Source: Enterobacter sp. RHBSTW-00994 (GTDB lineage Bacteria > Pseudomonadota > Gammaproteobacteria > Enterobacterales > Enterobacteriaceae). Taken from it: DNA of 64,000 nucleotides. The notes beneath the pieces were generated by a model. The model was not told the DNA's origin. It did not search any database and worked only from the letters and a program-made list of their open reading frames with translations. Below are positions 18,179 to 25,877 of this stretch, in pieces. Every line of letters starts with the position of its first letter. The first letter of the stretch is position 1. Made by a program: the position numbers and the translations under genes. The stretch is from NCBI RefSeq assembly GCF_013782625.1, contig NZ_CP056199.1, forward strand, positions 2,002,588 to 2,066,587, read 5' to 3'.

Positions 18179-18868
18179 ATGAAAAAGTTGGGACTGATTG
18201 GCGGTACAGGGCCAGAATCGACACTTCTGTATTATCGAAAGTTTGTGTATGAGGCCAATAAACGTGTGGGAGATACCTACTTTCCCCCTCTGACGATCGA
18301 AAGTATTAACGTTTACAACGTGCTGGATATGTGTGCCCGTCAGGAGTACGTCGGCCTGATCGATTATCTTTTACAGGCAATACATAATTTGATCGCGGCA
18401 GGTGCAGAGGTGATTGCCTTAACAGGCAATACACCACACATCGTCTTTGATGAACTGAGGGTTCGTTCCCCTGTGCCATTAGTGAGTATTATTGAATCAA
18501 CTTGCGAAGTGGCTATTGCGCAGCAACGGAAAAAAATCGGATTGCTGGGGACTCGTTTCACAATGGAGGCGGATTTCTTTAAGAAACCGTTTCTGGATAA
18601 CGGGATTGAGGTGGTTATCCCTTCGGCCACCGAGCGAGACTTCATTGCTGGCAGTATTCATCACGAACTCGAAAGAGGGATCGTGACCGTAGCAACCCGC
18701 GAGACGTTTATTGCCGTGGTCGAAAGGATGTACAACGATGAGAATATCGATGCAGTCGTTTTGGGTTGTACCGAACTGCCGTTATTATTCGCTGACGTCA
18801 GGCTACCCGTTGCGGCACTGGACACCGTCGATATTCATCTTGACGCCCTGTTTAAGGCGCTGGTTTAA
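18179..18868 (+). CDS. Aspartate/glutamate racemase family protein, Thr/Cys active site
   Basis: Asp/Glu racemase superfamily, 229 residues. N-terminal MKKLGLIGGTGPEST and C-terminal VLGCTELPLL, with Cys197 as the second catalytic residue. At the first catalytic position, where E. coli YgeA has CTNT, this protein has TGNT: Thr82 replaces Cys. From memory, an E. coli L-aspartate/glutamate-specific racemase with a Thr/Cys pair (Thr83, Cys197) has been described structurally, and this looks like the same subgroup. Such enzymes would act on L- to D- in one direction. The gene is coupled to the amidotransferase gene upstream. Confidence 0.87.
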   Translation: MKKLGLIGGTGPESTLLYYRKFVYEANKRVGDTYFPPLTIESINVYNVLDMCARQEYVGLIDYLLQAIHNLIAAGAEVIALTGNTPHIVFDELRVRSPVPLVSIIESTCEVAIAQQRKKIGLLGTRFTMEADFFKKPFLDNGIEVVIPSATERDFIAGSIHHELERGIVTVATRETFIAVVERMYNDENIDAVVLGCTELPLLFADVRLPVAALDTVDIHLDALFKALV

Positions 18869-18885
18869 GTGACGCACAAGGGCCC

Positions 18886-19806
18886 TTAATCGGGCCGCCA
18901 GATGGGCGGTGAACCGATAAATTCACGCAGTGCATCAAGAAAAACGGTGACGCGCGCCGGAGGATGCCGCAGTGCGCGCAGGGCGTAGATCCCGGTCGAC
19001 GCCTGAGGCTGCGCCGACCACTCAGGAAAGAGTTGACGCAATACCCCTTGCTTAATGTCGTGACCCACAACCCAGTCTGGCAGGTAAGCGATCCCCATAC
19101 CCTCGACGGCGGCCTGGCGCATCGCTTCAAAATCATCGCAGCCAAACATCGGCATTGCCACCTGTCCTCTGGCCGGATGACCAATGATGTTTCCCCAACC
19201 CAGCAGGTCTGCACCGTGAAGTTTATCAATGAGACGGTGAGAGGCAATGTCGGCACGTGTTTCCGGCATGCCAGCCTGTGCGAGGTACGTGGGACTTGCG
19301 CACAAGACACGTGTTTGCAGGGCGATCCGACTACTAATAAGCGTACTGTCCGCCATTTCACCGATACGAATAACCACATCCAGCCGTTCCGCTACCGGAT
19401 CTGCCAGCCGCTCCGTGAGATCCAGGTCGAGACTCAGTTCCGGATACTGACGGGCGAGCACTCCCATAACAGGCAACACGTAGCGCTTCCCGAAGGTGGG
19501 ATAACAGGCAACCCGCAATACGCCGGTGACATCCCCTTTCAACGAGGCCAGCTCCTGCTGAACATCAACCAGTGAATCCAGAATTTGTCGTGCCCGGATG
19601 AGCAGCGTTTCGCCTGCATCGGTCAGGGTTAAATGGCGCGTTGAACGCAGAAACAAAGGCGTGTCGAGGTACGCCTCCAGGGCGTCAATCTGTCGTCCTG
19701 TTGACGACGGGGTGCGTCCACGGCGACGTCCTGCACCGGAAAAGCTGTTCTCACGGGCGACATCGACAAACACGCCCAGGAATTCTGCAAATTTCTCTGA
19801 TTGCAT
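18886..19806 (-). CDS. LysR family transcriptional regulator
   Basis: Winged HTH at the N-terminus and LysR substrate domain (CrgA/AaeR-like type: GDVTGVLRVACYPTFGKRYVLPV). The start at Met14 of the longest ORF gives 306 residues beginning MQSEKFAEF, which aligns better with the family than the 319-residue form. The recognition-helix segment GRRRGRTPSSTGRQIDALEAYL is unusually Arg-rich. Divergent from the aldehyde dehydrogenase operon, with about 120 bases between, so it is the likely local regulator. It converges on the racemase gene. Confidence 0.85.
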   Translation of the reverse strand: MQSEKFAEFLGVFVDVARENSFSGAGRRRGRTPSSTGRQIDALEAYLDTPLFLRSTRHLTLTDAGETLLIRARQILDSLVDVQQELASLKGDVTGVLRVACYPTFGKRYVLPVMGVLARQYPELSLDLDLTERLADPVAERLDVVIRIGEMADSTLISSRIALQTRVLCASPTYLAQAGMPETRADIASHRLIDKLHGADLLGWGNIIGHPARGQVAMPMFGCDDFEAMRQAAVEGMGIAYLPDWVVGHDIKQGVLRQLFPEWSAQPQASTGIYALRALRHPPARVTVFLDALREFIGSPPIWRPD

Positions 19807-19926
19807 CTGTGCATTTCTTGCATAGCTGTTGTGGGGAGACGCCATCTTATCAGTGAATGGTCCAGACCTTAATATTCAGCTCACCGAATGCTCATAGTTA
19901 ACCTGGTCTATCAGAGGATAAGCATC

Positions 19927-21366
19927 ATGCAGAATGACAATTACGACTCACTTTATCTGTTCATCAATGGCAACTGGCTGGCAGCGGAGCATCGCGATAC
20001 GGTCGCCGTCGTCAACCCGGCGACGCAAGAGACAATTGGCCGCTTGCCTCTGGCGACTGCAGCAGATCTGGATTTGGCACTGACGGTTGCCAGTGCCAGC
20101 TTTAAAACCTGGCGTCGCACCGTGCCAGCAGAACGTGCCCGCATCCTGAAAAATGCAGCAGGTTTAATGCGTGAGCGTATCGAACATATTTCGATGTTAA
20201 TGACGCTGGAAGAGGGCAAACCGCTTGCGGAAAGTCAGGATGAGGTTCTGCGAGCCGCTGAGTATTTCGAATGGTTCGCTGAAGAGGCGCGCCGTATTGA
20301 TGGACGTGTGGTTCCTGCAAACCGGCCAGGGGTGTTGCAACTGGTCAAAAGAGAAGCAATTGGGCCGGTGGCTGCATTTACCCCGTGGAATTTCCCGGCA
20401 ATTACCCCGGCACGCAAACTCTCCGCCGCACTGGCCGCAGGGTGCAGCGTTATTCTGAAACCTGGCGAAGAAAGCCCGGCGACGGCGTTGGCACTGGCGC
20501 GTTGTCTGGATGATGCCGGTCTTCCTAAAGGCGTGCTGCAAATTGTCTTTGGCGTGCCGGACCAGGTTTCTGCCACGCTGATCGCCTCCCCGATTATTCG
20601 TAAGGTGGCCTTTACCGGGTCCGTCCCTGTCGGGCGTTTGCTTGCGGAGCGCGCTGCGGCAGGCGTTAAACCCATCACGCTGGAGTTGGGTGGTCACGGG
20701 CCGGTTCTGGTCTTTGCCGATGCAGACATTGATGCTGCTGCATTCGGTGGGGCGGCTAACCGCTTCCGTGGAACCGGACAGATCTGCATATCGTCAACGC
20801 GCTTCCTGATTCAGCGTGATGTATATGACCGCTTTGTCGAGCGATTTGTGTCTGCCACTCAGGCACTGGTTATTGGTGATGGACGACAGGAAACCACTCA
20901 GGTGGGGCCGTTAGCCAATCAACGGCAACTGGAAAAAATGGAAGCGCTGGTGGCTGATGCCGTTGCCCAGGGCGCAACTGTGCTCACAGGCGGAAAGCGT
21001 ATCGATCGCCCCGGCTATTTCTTTGAACCAACGGTGCTCGCCGATGTGCCTATGACTGCACGGATTATGCATGAAGAGCCGTTTGGACCCATTGCCGTGA
21101 TACGTCCTTTCGACACGCTGACAGATGGCCTTGAGGAGGCTAATCGCCTGCCTTATGCCTTGTCTGCATATGCCTTTACCCGTGATGTCCGTACGGCGAT
21201 GGATGTCGGTGATGGCCTTGAAGCTGGCATGATCGGCATTAATCAATACCGCATTGTTGCCACTGAACTGCCGTTTGGCGGTATGAAAGAGAGCGGTATT
21301 GGCTCAGAAGGTGGGCGCGAAGGGATTGACCATTACCTGACCAACAAATTTATCAGCCAGATCTAA
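19927..21366 (+). CDS. NAD(P)-dependent aldehyde dehydrogenase (GabD-like)
   Basis: Aldehyde dehydrogenase superfamily, 479 residues from the ATG with GAGGA upstream; the longer frame adds 13 residues without support. Motifs: FTPWNFPAITPARK (cofactor), catalytic Glu in TLELGGHGP and catalytic Cys in GTGQICIS. Closest class is succinate-semialdehyde dehydrogenase (GabD), but the real substrate is unknown. First gene of a three-gene operon (spacing 37 and 13-16 bases) with a CMD-family protein and a quinone-oxidoreductase-like enzyme, which points to oxidation of a reactive aldehyde formed from some carbon source or xenobiotic. Confidence 0.88.
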   Translation: MQNDNYDSLYLFINGNWLAAEHRDTVAVVNPATQETIGRLPLATAADLDLALTVASASFKTWRRTVPAERARILKNAAGLMRERIEHISMLMTLEEGKPLAESQDEVLRAAEYFEWFAEEARRIDGRVVPANRPGVLQLVKREAIGPVAAFTPWNFPAITPARKLSAALAAGCSVILKPGEESPATALALARCLDDAGLPKGVLQIVFGVPDQVSATLIASPIIRKVAFTGSVPVGRLLAERAAAGVKPITLELGGHGPVLVFADADIDAAAFGGAANRFRGTGQICISSTRFLIQRDVYDRFVERFVSATQALVIGDGRQETTQVGPLANQRQLEKMEALVADAVAQGATVLTGGKRIDRPGYFFEPTVLADVPMTARIMHEEPFGPIAVIRPFDTLTDGLEEANRLPYALSAYAFTRDVRTAMDVGDGLEAGMIGINQYRIVATELPFGGMKESGIGSEGGREGIDHYLTNKFISQI

Positions 21367-21403
21367 CCCCTCTAATTTTTCTGTATACAGAAAGGATAAC
21401 ACC

Positions 21404-21736
21404 ATGAAACCTATCGATTTTACACGCCCGCGTGCGGCGGCTCGTCCCTTCACGCCCAAACTGTCTGACTTTGTTGAACAACCGCTCTATTCAGACGTAT
21501 GGACCGACGCTGATCTTGCGCCGCGTGACCGCAGCCTGATCACCATCGCCTGCCTGATTGCGCTTAACCACTCAAATGAGTTGCCGGCGCATTTACGCCG
21601 CGGTGTAGAAAACGGCCTGACAAAAACGGAACTCTCTGCGCTGATCACCCATATGGCTTTTTACGCTGGTTTTCCGGCTGCCATTACGGCATCAGCCTAT
21701 GCAAACGCCACTTTTGCTGAAACCGAAAACGAATAA
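21404..21736 (+). CDS. Carboxymuconolactone decarboxylase (CMD) family protein
   Basis: 110 residues of the CMD/AhpD superfamily: DRSLITIACLIAL, PAHLRRGVENGLTKTELSALITHMAFYAG. There is a single Cys and no CxxC redox pair, so it resembles gamma-carboxymuconolactone decarboxylases and not AhpD-type peroxidases. Family members form helical multimers. The actual reaction is unknown. A ribosome binding site (GAAAGGA) precedes the ATG. It is probably co-transcribed with the dehydrogenases on both sides. Confidence 0.8.
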   Translation: MKPIDFTRPRAAARPFTPKLSDFVEQPLYSDVWTDADLAPRDRSLITIACLIALNHSNELPAHLRRGVENGLTKTELSALITHMAFYAGFPAAITASAYANATFAETENE

Positions 21737-21752
21737 GTCTGAGGAATAAATG

Positions 21753-22739
21753 ATGAAAGCAATAACCTTTGACCAGTTTGGTCCCGCCGATGTTTTAAAA
21801 ATCAGTGATGTGGCAGAGCCGCAGTGTCGGCCTGATGATTTAGTGGTTCGTGTCCGTGCAGCAGGTGTTAACCGGGCCGACCTGACCCAGCGCCGGGGAG
21901 GCTATGGCCGGCCTGATTTCGGTGACTCCACGCTGATGGGGCTTGAAATTGCCGGAGATGTTATCGCTGTTGGCGAAAAGGCGAAGGGTTACCGTGTTGG
22001 TGATCGGGTGATGGGGATTGTTGGCGGAGGGGCCTATGCGGAAATCGCCCGCATTGATTATCGCATGGCGATGCCCATCCCTGAAAACATGGATTACATC
22101 CACGCCGCGGCCATTACAGAAGTGTTTGTCACTGCGCACGAGGCCCTGATTCATTTAGGTAAATTGAAACCGGGCGAAACGGTACTGATTCACGCCGGTG
22201 CTGGCGGAGTGGGCGGGGCCGCAGTACAACTGGCCCACGCAACCGGTGCGACAGTGATTACGACGGCGAAGCGTGAGGCACATGAACAGGTTCATCGCCT
22301 GGGAGCGGATCATGCGATTGACTATGTTAATGAGGACTTTTCGAATGTTGTCGCCCGTTTGACCGAAGGACGCGGAGTGGATGTTATTCTGGACTTTATT
22401 GGCGCGCCCTATTTTGAACGCAATGTGAATGCGCTGAACTTTGGTGGACGGCTGGTGCAGATTGGCATTATGGGGGGCGTGGAAAATGCCCGCATCCCGC
22501 TGGAGAGAGTGTTGTATCGCCACCTGCAGATCATGGGAACGGTGATGAAATCCCGGTCGCAGGAGGTTAAGCATGAGATGTCACGCCGTTTCAAAGCGCG
22601 CTGGTTATCTCACTTTGGTGAAGCGGGGCTTAATCCTGTTATTGACAGCGTATTTCCACTGGCTGAGGCAGGAAAGGCGCACCAGAGAATGGAAGACGGA
22701 CTGAATGTCGGCAAGATTGTTTTGACGATGACAGAGTGA
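21753..22739 (+). CDS. NADPH:quinone oxidoreductase / zinc-free alcohol dehydrogenase family
   Basis: Medium-chain dehydrogenase, 328 residues from the second of two adjacent ATGs (GAGGA at 21741-21745 is 7 bases from it). N-terminal GroES-like domain (VVRVRAAGVNRADLTQRRG), then Rossmann fold with the nucleotide loop HAGAGGVGGAAVQLA. No catalytic-zinc Cys or structural-zinc cysteine cluster is visible, which fits the QOR/PIG3 branch. It should reduce quinones or activated alkenes with NADPH. Last gene of the operon; a terminator follows immediately. Confidence 0.85.
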   Translation: MKAITFDQFGPADVLKISDVAEPQCRPDDLVVRVRAAGVNRADLTQRRGGYGRPDFGDSTLMGLEIAGDVIAVGEKAKGYRVGDRVMGIVGGGAYAEIARIDYRMAMPIPENMDYIHAAAITEVFVTAHEALIHLGKLKPGETVLIHAGAGGVGGAAVQLAHATGATVITTAKREAHEQVHRLGADHAIDYVNEDFSNVVARLTEGRGVDVILDFIGAPYFERNVNALNFGGRLVQIGIMGGVENARIPLERVLYRHLQIMGTVMKSRSQEVKHEMSRRFKARWLSHFGEAGLNPVIDSVFPLAEAGKAHQRMEDGLNVGKIVLTMTE

Positions 22740-22756
22740 GTTTCCGCTAACAATAG

Positions 22757-22785
22757 CCGCCTTCATCAGAAGGCGGATAAAAAAA
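22757..22785 (+). terminator. Terminator of aldehyde dehydrogenase operon
   Basis: CCGCCTT and AAGGCGG pair around ATCAG, then TAA and a run of A on the plus strand. The tail is A-rich, not T-rich, so terminator activity on the plus strand is uncertain. Confidence 0.4.
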
Positions 22786-22807
22786 CACCGGCACAATGTC
22801 CGGTGTT
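22780..22807 (-). terminator. Terminator of small acidic protein gene
   Basis: On the minus strand ACACCGG, loop, CCGGTGT, then a run of seven T. It lies 15 bases after the stop of the gene at 22822-22962. Confidence 0.75.
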
Positions 22808-22821
22808 GAGTGATTCAGAGA

Positions 22822-22962
22822 TCAGATCTTACAGGCATCGCCACAATCATCATCTGCCACAATGGCCTGCGCTTTCTTGTCGGCATCATCCAGACGTTCT
22901 GCATTGCGTTCTTCTGCTTCATCCAGTCCGTTAAACACCAGATTGTCGAGATCAATTTCCAT
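22822..22962 (-). CDS. Small acidic protein with C-terminal Cys pair (46 aa)
   Basis: Too short for routine ORF calling but well supported: ATG preceded by CAGG at a good distance, stop, then a clear terminator. The product is strongly acidic (EIDLDNLVFNGLDEAEE...) and ends VADDDCGDACKI, with Cys spaced C-x3-C among aspartates. An ATG one codon upstream would make it 47 residues. I cannot name the family with confidence. It sits divergent from a beta-carbonic anhydrase, a zinc enzyme; a metal-binding role is speculative. Confidence 0.65.
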   Translation of the reverse strand: MEIDLDNLVFNGLDEAEERNAERLDDADKKAQAIVADDDCGDACKI

Positions 22963-23137
22963 CATTTACCTGCTTTTTCGGTTTTTGCTGTCGACACAGT
23001 ATAGGGTAAAAAAACGGGGCAATGTACCCACCAGAATGCGGAACAGCCAGAAGTGCAAAGTCAGTGAAGAGATTGTCAGGTGGTCGGGTCAGCAATAAAA
23101 GTCTTGTATGATGTTAAGCGGGATAGGTAAACTTTAA

Positions 23138-23159
23138 CAACGTGATCACAGTCACGCCT
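23138..23159 (+). promoter_or_regulatory. Candidate CRP site upstream of carbonic anhydrase
   Basis: CGTGA-TCACAG-TCACG lies about 33 bases before the carbonic anhydrase start. It departs from TGTGA-N6-TCACA at the outermost position of each half only. Seen by eye. Confidence 0.4.
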
Positions 23160-23188
23160 AAACTAAAACAGATCAAAGAGACATTACT

Positions 23189-23824
23189 ATGCAACATATC
23201 ATTGAAGGTTTTCTCAGCTTTCAAAAAGAAGTTTTCCCGCAACGTAAAGAGCTCTTTCGCAGTTTAGCGTCCAGCCAGAATCCCAAAGCGTTGTTTATAT
23301 CTTGCTCTGACAGTCGTCTGGTTCCAGAGCTGGTCACTCAGCAAGAACCGGGACAGCTCTTTGTCATTCGTAACGCTGGTAATATTGTGCCACCTTTTGG
23401 TCCAGAACCGGGCGGTGTATCAGCGACGATCGAATATGCCGTTGTCGCGTTGGGTGTTACCGATATTGTGATTTGCGGACACTCTAACTGTGGGGCAATG
23501 AAGGCGATTGCCGATAATGCGAACCTGGATCCGATGCCTGCAGTTTCTCATTGGTTGCGTTATTCCGATGCGGCGAAAGCAGTGGTCGAAAACAAAACCT
23601 GGGGTAACGAGACCGACAAAGTGAACGCGATGGTTCAGGAGAACGTGTTTGCGCAGCTGAGCAATATCAAAACCCATCCATCAGTTGCTGTGGGTCTGCG
23701 TAATAACTCCATTCGCCTGCATGGCTGGGTTTACGATATTGAGAGCGGTGACATTCGTGCTCTGGATAAAGACACAAAAACATTTGTGTCGCTGTCTGAT
23801 AACCCGGACGTTTACTTCGAGTAA
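23189..23824 (+). CDS. Beta-class carbonic anhydrase
   Basis: Reversible hydration of CO2 to bicarbonate. 211 residues. Zinc ligands expected for the class are present: Cys39 with Asp41/Arg43 in ISCSDSR, and His98 and Cys101 in CGHSNCG. It resembles CynT more than Can, but no cyanase gene (cynS) is adjacent, so a cyanate role is not indicated. Single-gene transcript with AAGAGA-type ribosome binding site. Not present at this place in E. coli K-12. Confidence 0.93.
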   Translation: MQHIIEGFLSFQKEVFPQRKELFRSLASSQNPKALFISCSDSRLVPELVTQQEPGQLFVIRNAGNIVPPFGPEPGGVSATIEYAVVALGVTDIVICGHSNCGAMKAIADNANLDPMPAVSHWLRYSDAAKAVVENKTWGNETDKVNAMVQENVFAQLSNIKTHPSVAVGLRNNSIRLHGWVYDIESGDIRALDKDTKTFVSLSDNPDVYFE

Positions 23825-23854
23825 ACCCCGCATTTCTGGGGCAAGGATGCCCTG

Positions 23855-25447
23855 TCAATCATCGCCATAAAGCCATTTTCTGCGTAATCTGGATGCGGGT
23901 TTTTCTGCCGCTTTTGCCATCGCTTCGCCCGTGCTGGCACACTCCTCCAGCCCCTGAATAAAGGGACGATCGTGCATCAGCCACGGGATCGCTCCAAAGG
24001 TAATCCTGCCACGAAGCAGGGCCGGTTCTCTGAAGGTATAATCTTCGCCTATCTCTGGGATCTCTTCTCCCACGGACTGAAGGTGTTTACGCAATGAAGG
24101 GAAGGGCAGATCTTTCGTTTTTAGCGGTTTTTGTCCACGGGCATCAATAAACACGTCGAATTCCCAGGTGTTATCGCGGGTCGTAATGACGGTACTGTCG
24201 TCCTTGATATCCAGTTCATAATCATCTCCCAGGGCCAGAACGCTGATGATTCCTGCTTCCCGAAGTGCCAGAAGCCTGCGAATAGACTGCGACGGAATGG
24301 CGGCATAATTATCGATAAAGACGCGCGCGAGCCCGTTCCTGAAGCGTTCTTTGTCCCGTTCATTGAGGTAAGGAACACTATCCTGCACAACCTCATGCAG
24401 CCGAAGTACGGCGTAACGCCAGGCAACCGTTCGTCTGCTCCGTTTGTTTTGCTCAACTTCGTGCAGGTTCTCTTCTGCCCACAAAAACGGATCGTGCTTT
24501 TTACGCTCTGCGAACCAGGCTTCACGGACAGTGTCTGCATCCAGTGTATGAAGAGAGATGGCTTCGCTCCACACGGGGTCGGCGAGGGCGATCTCTTCCA
24601 CCATCAGCGCAAATATTCTGTCGAGTAGCCCTTCACTGCCTCTGGCTATTTCCGTTTCGATGACCTCTAGAGTCAGTACTGAAAGGGGATCATAAGGGAT
24701 AGGACAATAAAAATCGGCTTCGGGCAGGATCCCGGTTCGGGACATCAGCACGATTTTTAACGGCTGGCTTGCGTCATCCAACCTGAATGCATTTTCAACA
24801 AATTCGCCATGCTGAATAGCCACCGCCATCGCCGCATCCAGTCCGCTCAGGGACGCTCCCATAATGCCCACATGACAGGCACAGATTTTGGCATCCATTA
24901 GCCCGGACCAGGGGCTGGGGAAGAACGTCGGGCTTGCATCATCATCCGACCAGACGTGCCCGGTGGCGATAACGGCAAGGTCATACGTGTCAGGAAAAAG
25001 TGTGTCGTTTACCGAGAGCGTTACCCCGTCAGAGGTGACGTCAAGATCGGTGACTAACGATGATTCGTGTATTTGTACCTGAAACCCGATTTTTTTAGCC
25101 TCTGCCACTACCGCCAGAAAACGATCACGGAAGTATTCCCCCAACAGAATTCGGGGCAAGAATTGTCGGTCGTGGAGAGTGGATTTCCTGATGTCAAAAC
25201 GGGTCAGATGCGCTTCTGGCTGATTTTTTAGCCAGTCGAGATAGGTAATGAAAATCGGAGGAATTTCAATGCTGGCAATGTTCGCCAGCATCAGACGCGA
25301 ATTGTCTTCACCGTTGTAAGGCATACCTACGCCTGCTTTATTCGTTTGTTCAAAAACAGTGACGGCAAGTGGTGATTTGCTTTTCAGCAGAGAATAGAAG
25401 GTATAAATGCCCGTAGGGCCAGCGCCAATAATCGCGATCCTGAACAT
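23855..25447 (-). CDS. ydhS: FAD/NAD(P)-binding protein YdhS
   Basis: Flavoprotein-like protein with a dinucleotide-binding N-terminus (MFRIAIIGAGPTGIY) and the HI0933/YdhS-type middle and C-terminal regions (DRQFLPRILLGEYFRD, YAAIPSQSIRRLLALREAG, FGAIPWLMHD). The start at Met17 of the longest ORF gives 530 residues and matches E. coli YdhS (534). The reaction is unknown. In E. coli it lies at the end of the ydhYVWXUTS region next to the tRNA-Val pair; here the other genes of that region are absent. Confidence 0.9.
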   Translation of the reverse strand: MFRIAIIGAGPTGIYTFYSLLKSKSPLAVTVFEQTNKAGVGMPYNGEDNSRLMLANIASIEIPPIFITYLDWLKNQPEAHLTRFDIRKSTLHDRQFLPRILLGEYFRDRFLAVVAEAKKIGFQVQIHESSLVTDLDVTSDGVTLSVNDTLFPDTYDLAVIATGHVWSDDDASPTFFPSPWSGLMDAKICACHVGIMGASLSGLDAAMAVAIQHGEFVENAFRLDDASQPLKIVLMSRTGILPEADFYCPIPYDPLSVLTLEVIETEIARGSEGLLDRIFALMVEEIALADPVWSEAISLHTLDADTVREAWFAERKKHDPFLWAEENLHEVEQNKRSRRTVAWRYAVLRLHEVVQDSVPYLNERDKERFRNGLARVFIDNYAAIPSQSIRRLLALREAGIISVLALGDDYELDIKDDSTVITTRDNTWEFDVFIDARGQKPLKTKDLPFPSLRKHLQSVGEEIPEIGEDYTFREPALLRGRITFGAIPWLMHDRPFIQGLEECASTGEAMAKAAEKPASRLRRKWLYGDD

Positions 25448-25546
25448 CGCTATTTTTCCTGCCTGTTTTGCCATGAGAAAAGCGTAGCAGGACACGTGTC
25501 GCTAAATTCGATTATGGGGAATATTTAGGATAAATAGAGAGAATTT

Positions 25547-25572
25547 GCACCATTTCAGGACTGAAATGGTGC
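25547..25572 (-). terminator. Hairpin at end of tRNA-Val operon
   Basis: GCACCATTTCAG and CTGAAATGGTGC are perfect inverted repeats; the first arm in transcription includes the tRNA 3' CCA. A T-containing tract (GCAAATTCTCTC) follows on the minus strand. Likely the tRNA operon terminator. Confidence 0.6.
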
Positions 25573-25643
25573 GTCCGAGTGGACTCGAACCACCGACCCC
25601 CACCATGTCAAGGTGGTGCTCTAACCAACTGAGCTACGGACGC
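25567..25643 (-). tRNA. valW: tRNA-Val (GAC)
   Basis: 77 bases with encoded CCA. Acceptor arms GCGTCCG and CGGACGC pair; anticodon loop TTGACAT gives GAC; T-loop GGTTCGAGTCC. Second of two tandem copies on the minus strand. Symbol follows the E. coli order (valV then valW), which I cannot verify. Confidence 0.95.
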
Positions 25644-25647
25644 AGAA

Positions 25648-25724
25648 TGGTGCGTTCAATTGGACTCGAACCAACGACCCCCACCATGTCAAGGTGGTGC
25701 TCTAACCAACTGAGCTATGAACGC
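25648..25724 (-). tRNA. valV: tRNA-Val (GAC)
   Basis: 77 bases with encoded CCA. Acceptor arms GCGTTCA and TGAACGC pair; same anticodon loop as its neighbour, with GTTGGTTCGAGTCCAAT as T arm. Differs from the other copy by compensatory changes in the acceptor and T stems. Separated from it by 4 bases, so both come from one transcript. Confidence 0.95.
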
Positions 25725-25847
25725 AACGTGTTGTCTGTGACAACGGGAACGAATATTAGCGGCACAGCCTGGCTGAGGCAAGAGGGAAAATGCAATTTTC
25801 TCTCAGATTTCACGCGATTGCTTCATTCCCGCGCAAAATGAAGAGAA

Positions 25848-25871
25848 AGTAGCCGCCTGAGGGCGGCTACT
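25848..25871 (-). terminator. mdtK terminator
   Basis: AGTAGCCGCC and GGCGGCTACT form a 10-base stem with a CTCA-type loop, followed on the minus strand by TTTCTCTTCATTTT. Placed 6 bases after the mdtK stop. Confidence 0.8.
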
Positions 25872-25877
25872 GTGCGC

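Noticed and set aside
25567..25724. tRNA-Val pair as a phage or island attachment site
   Set aside because: No integrase, no direct repeat of a tRNA 3' end and no foreign block adjoining; the tandem pair is the ordinary valV-valW operon.
25545..25841. 98-codon ORF with repeated SGLEPPTPTMSRWCSNQLSY-like text
   Set aside because: It reads through the complement of the two tRNA-Val genes; this is a well-known false protein produced by tRNA antisense translation.
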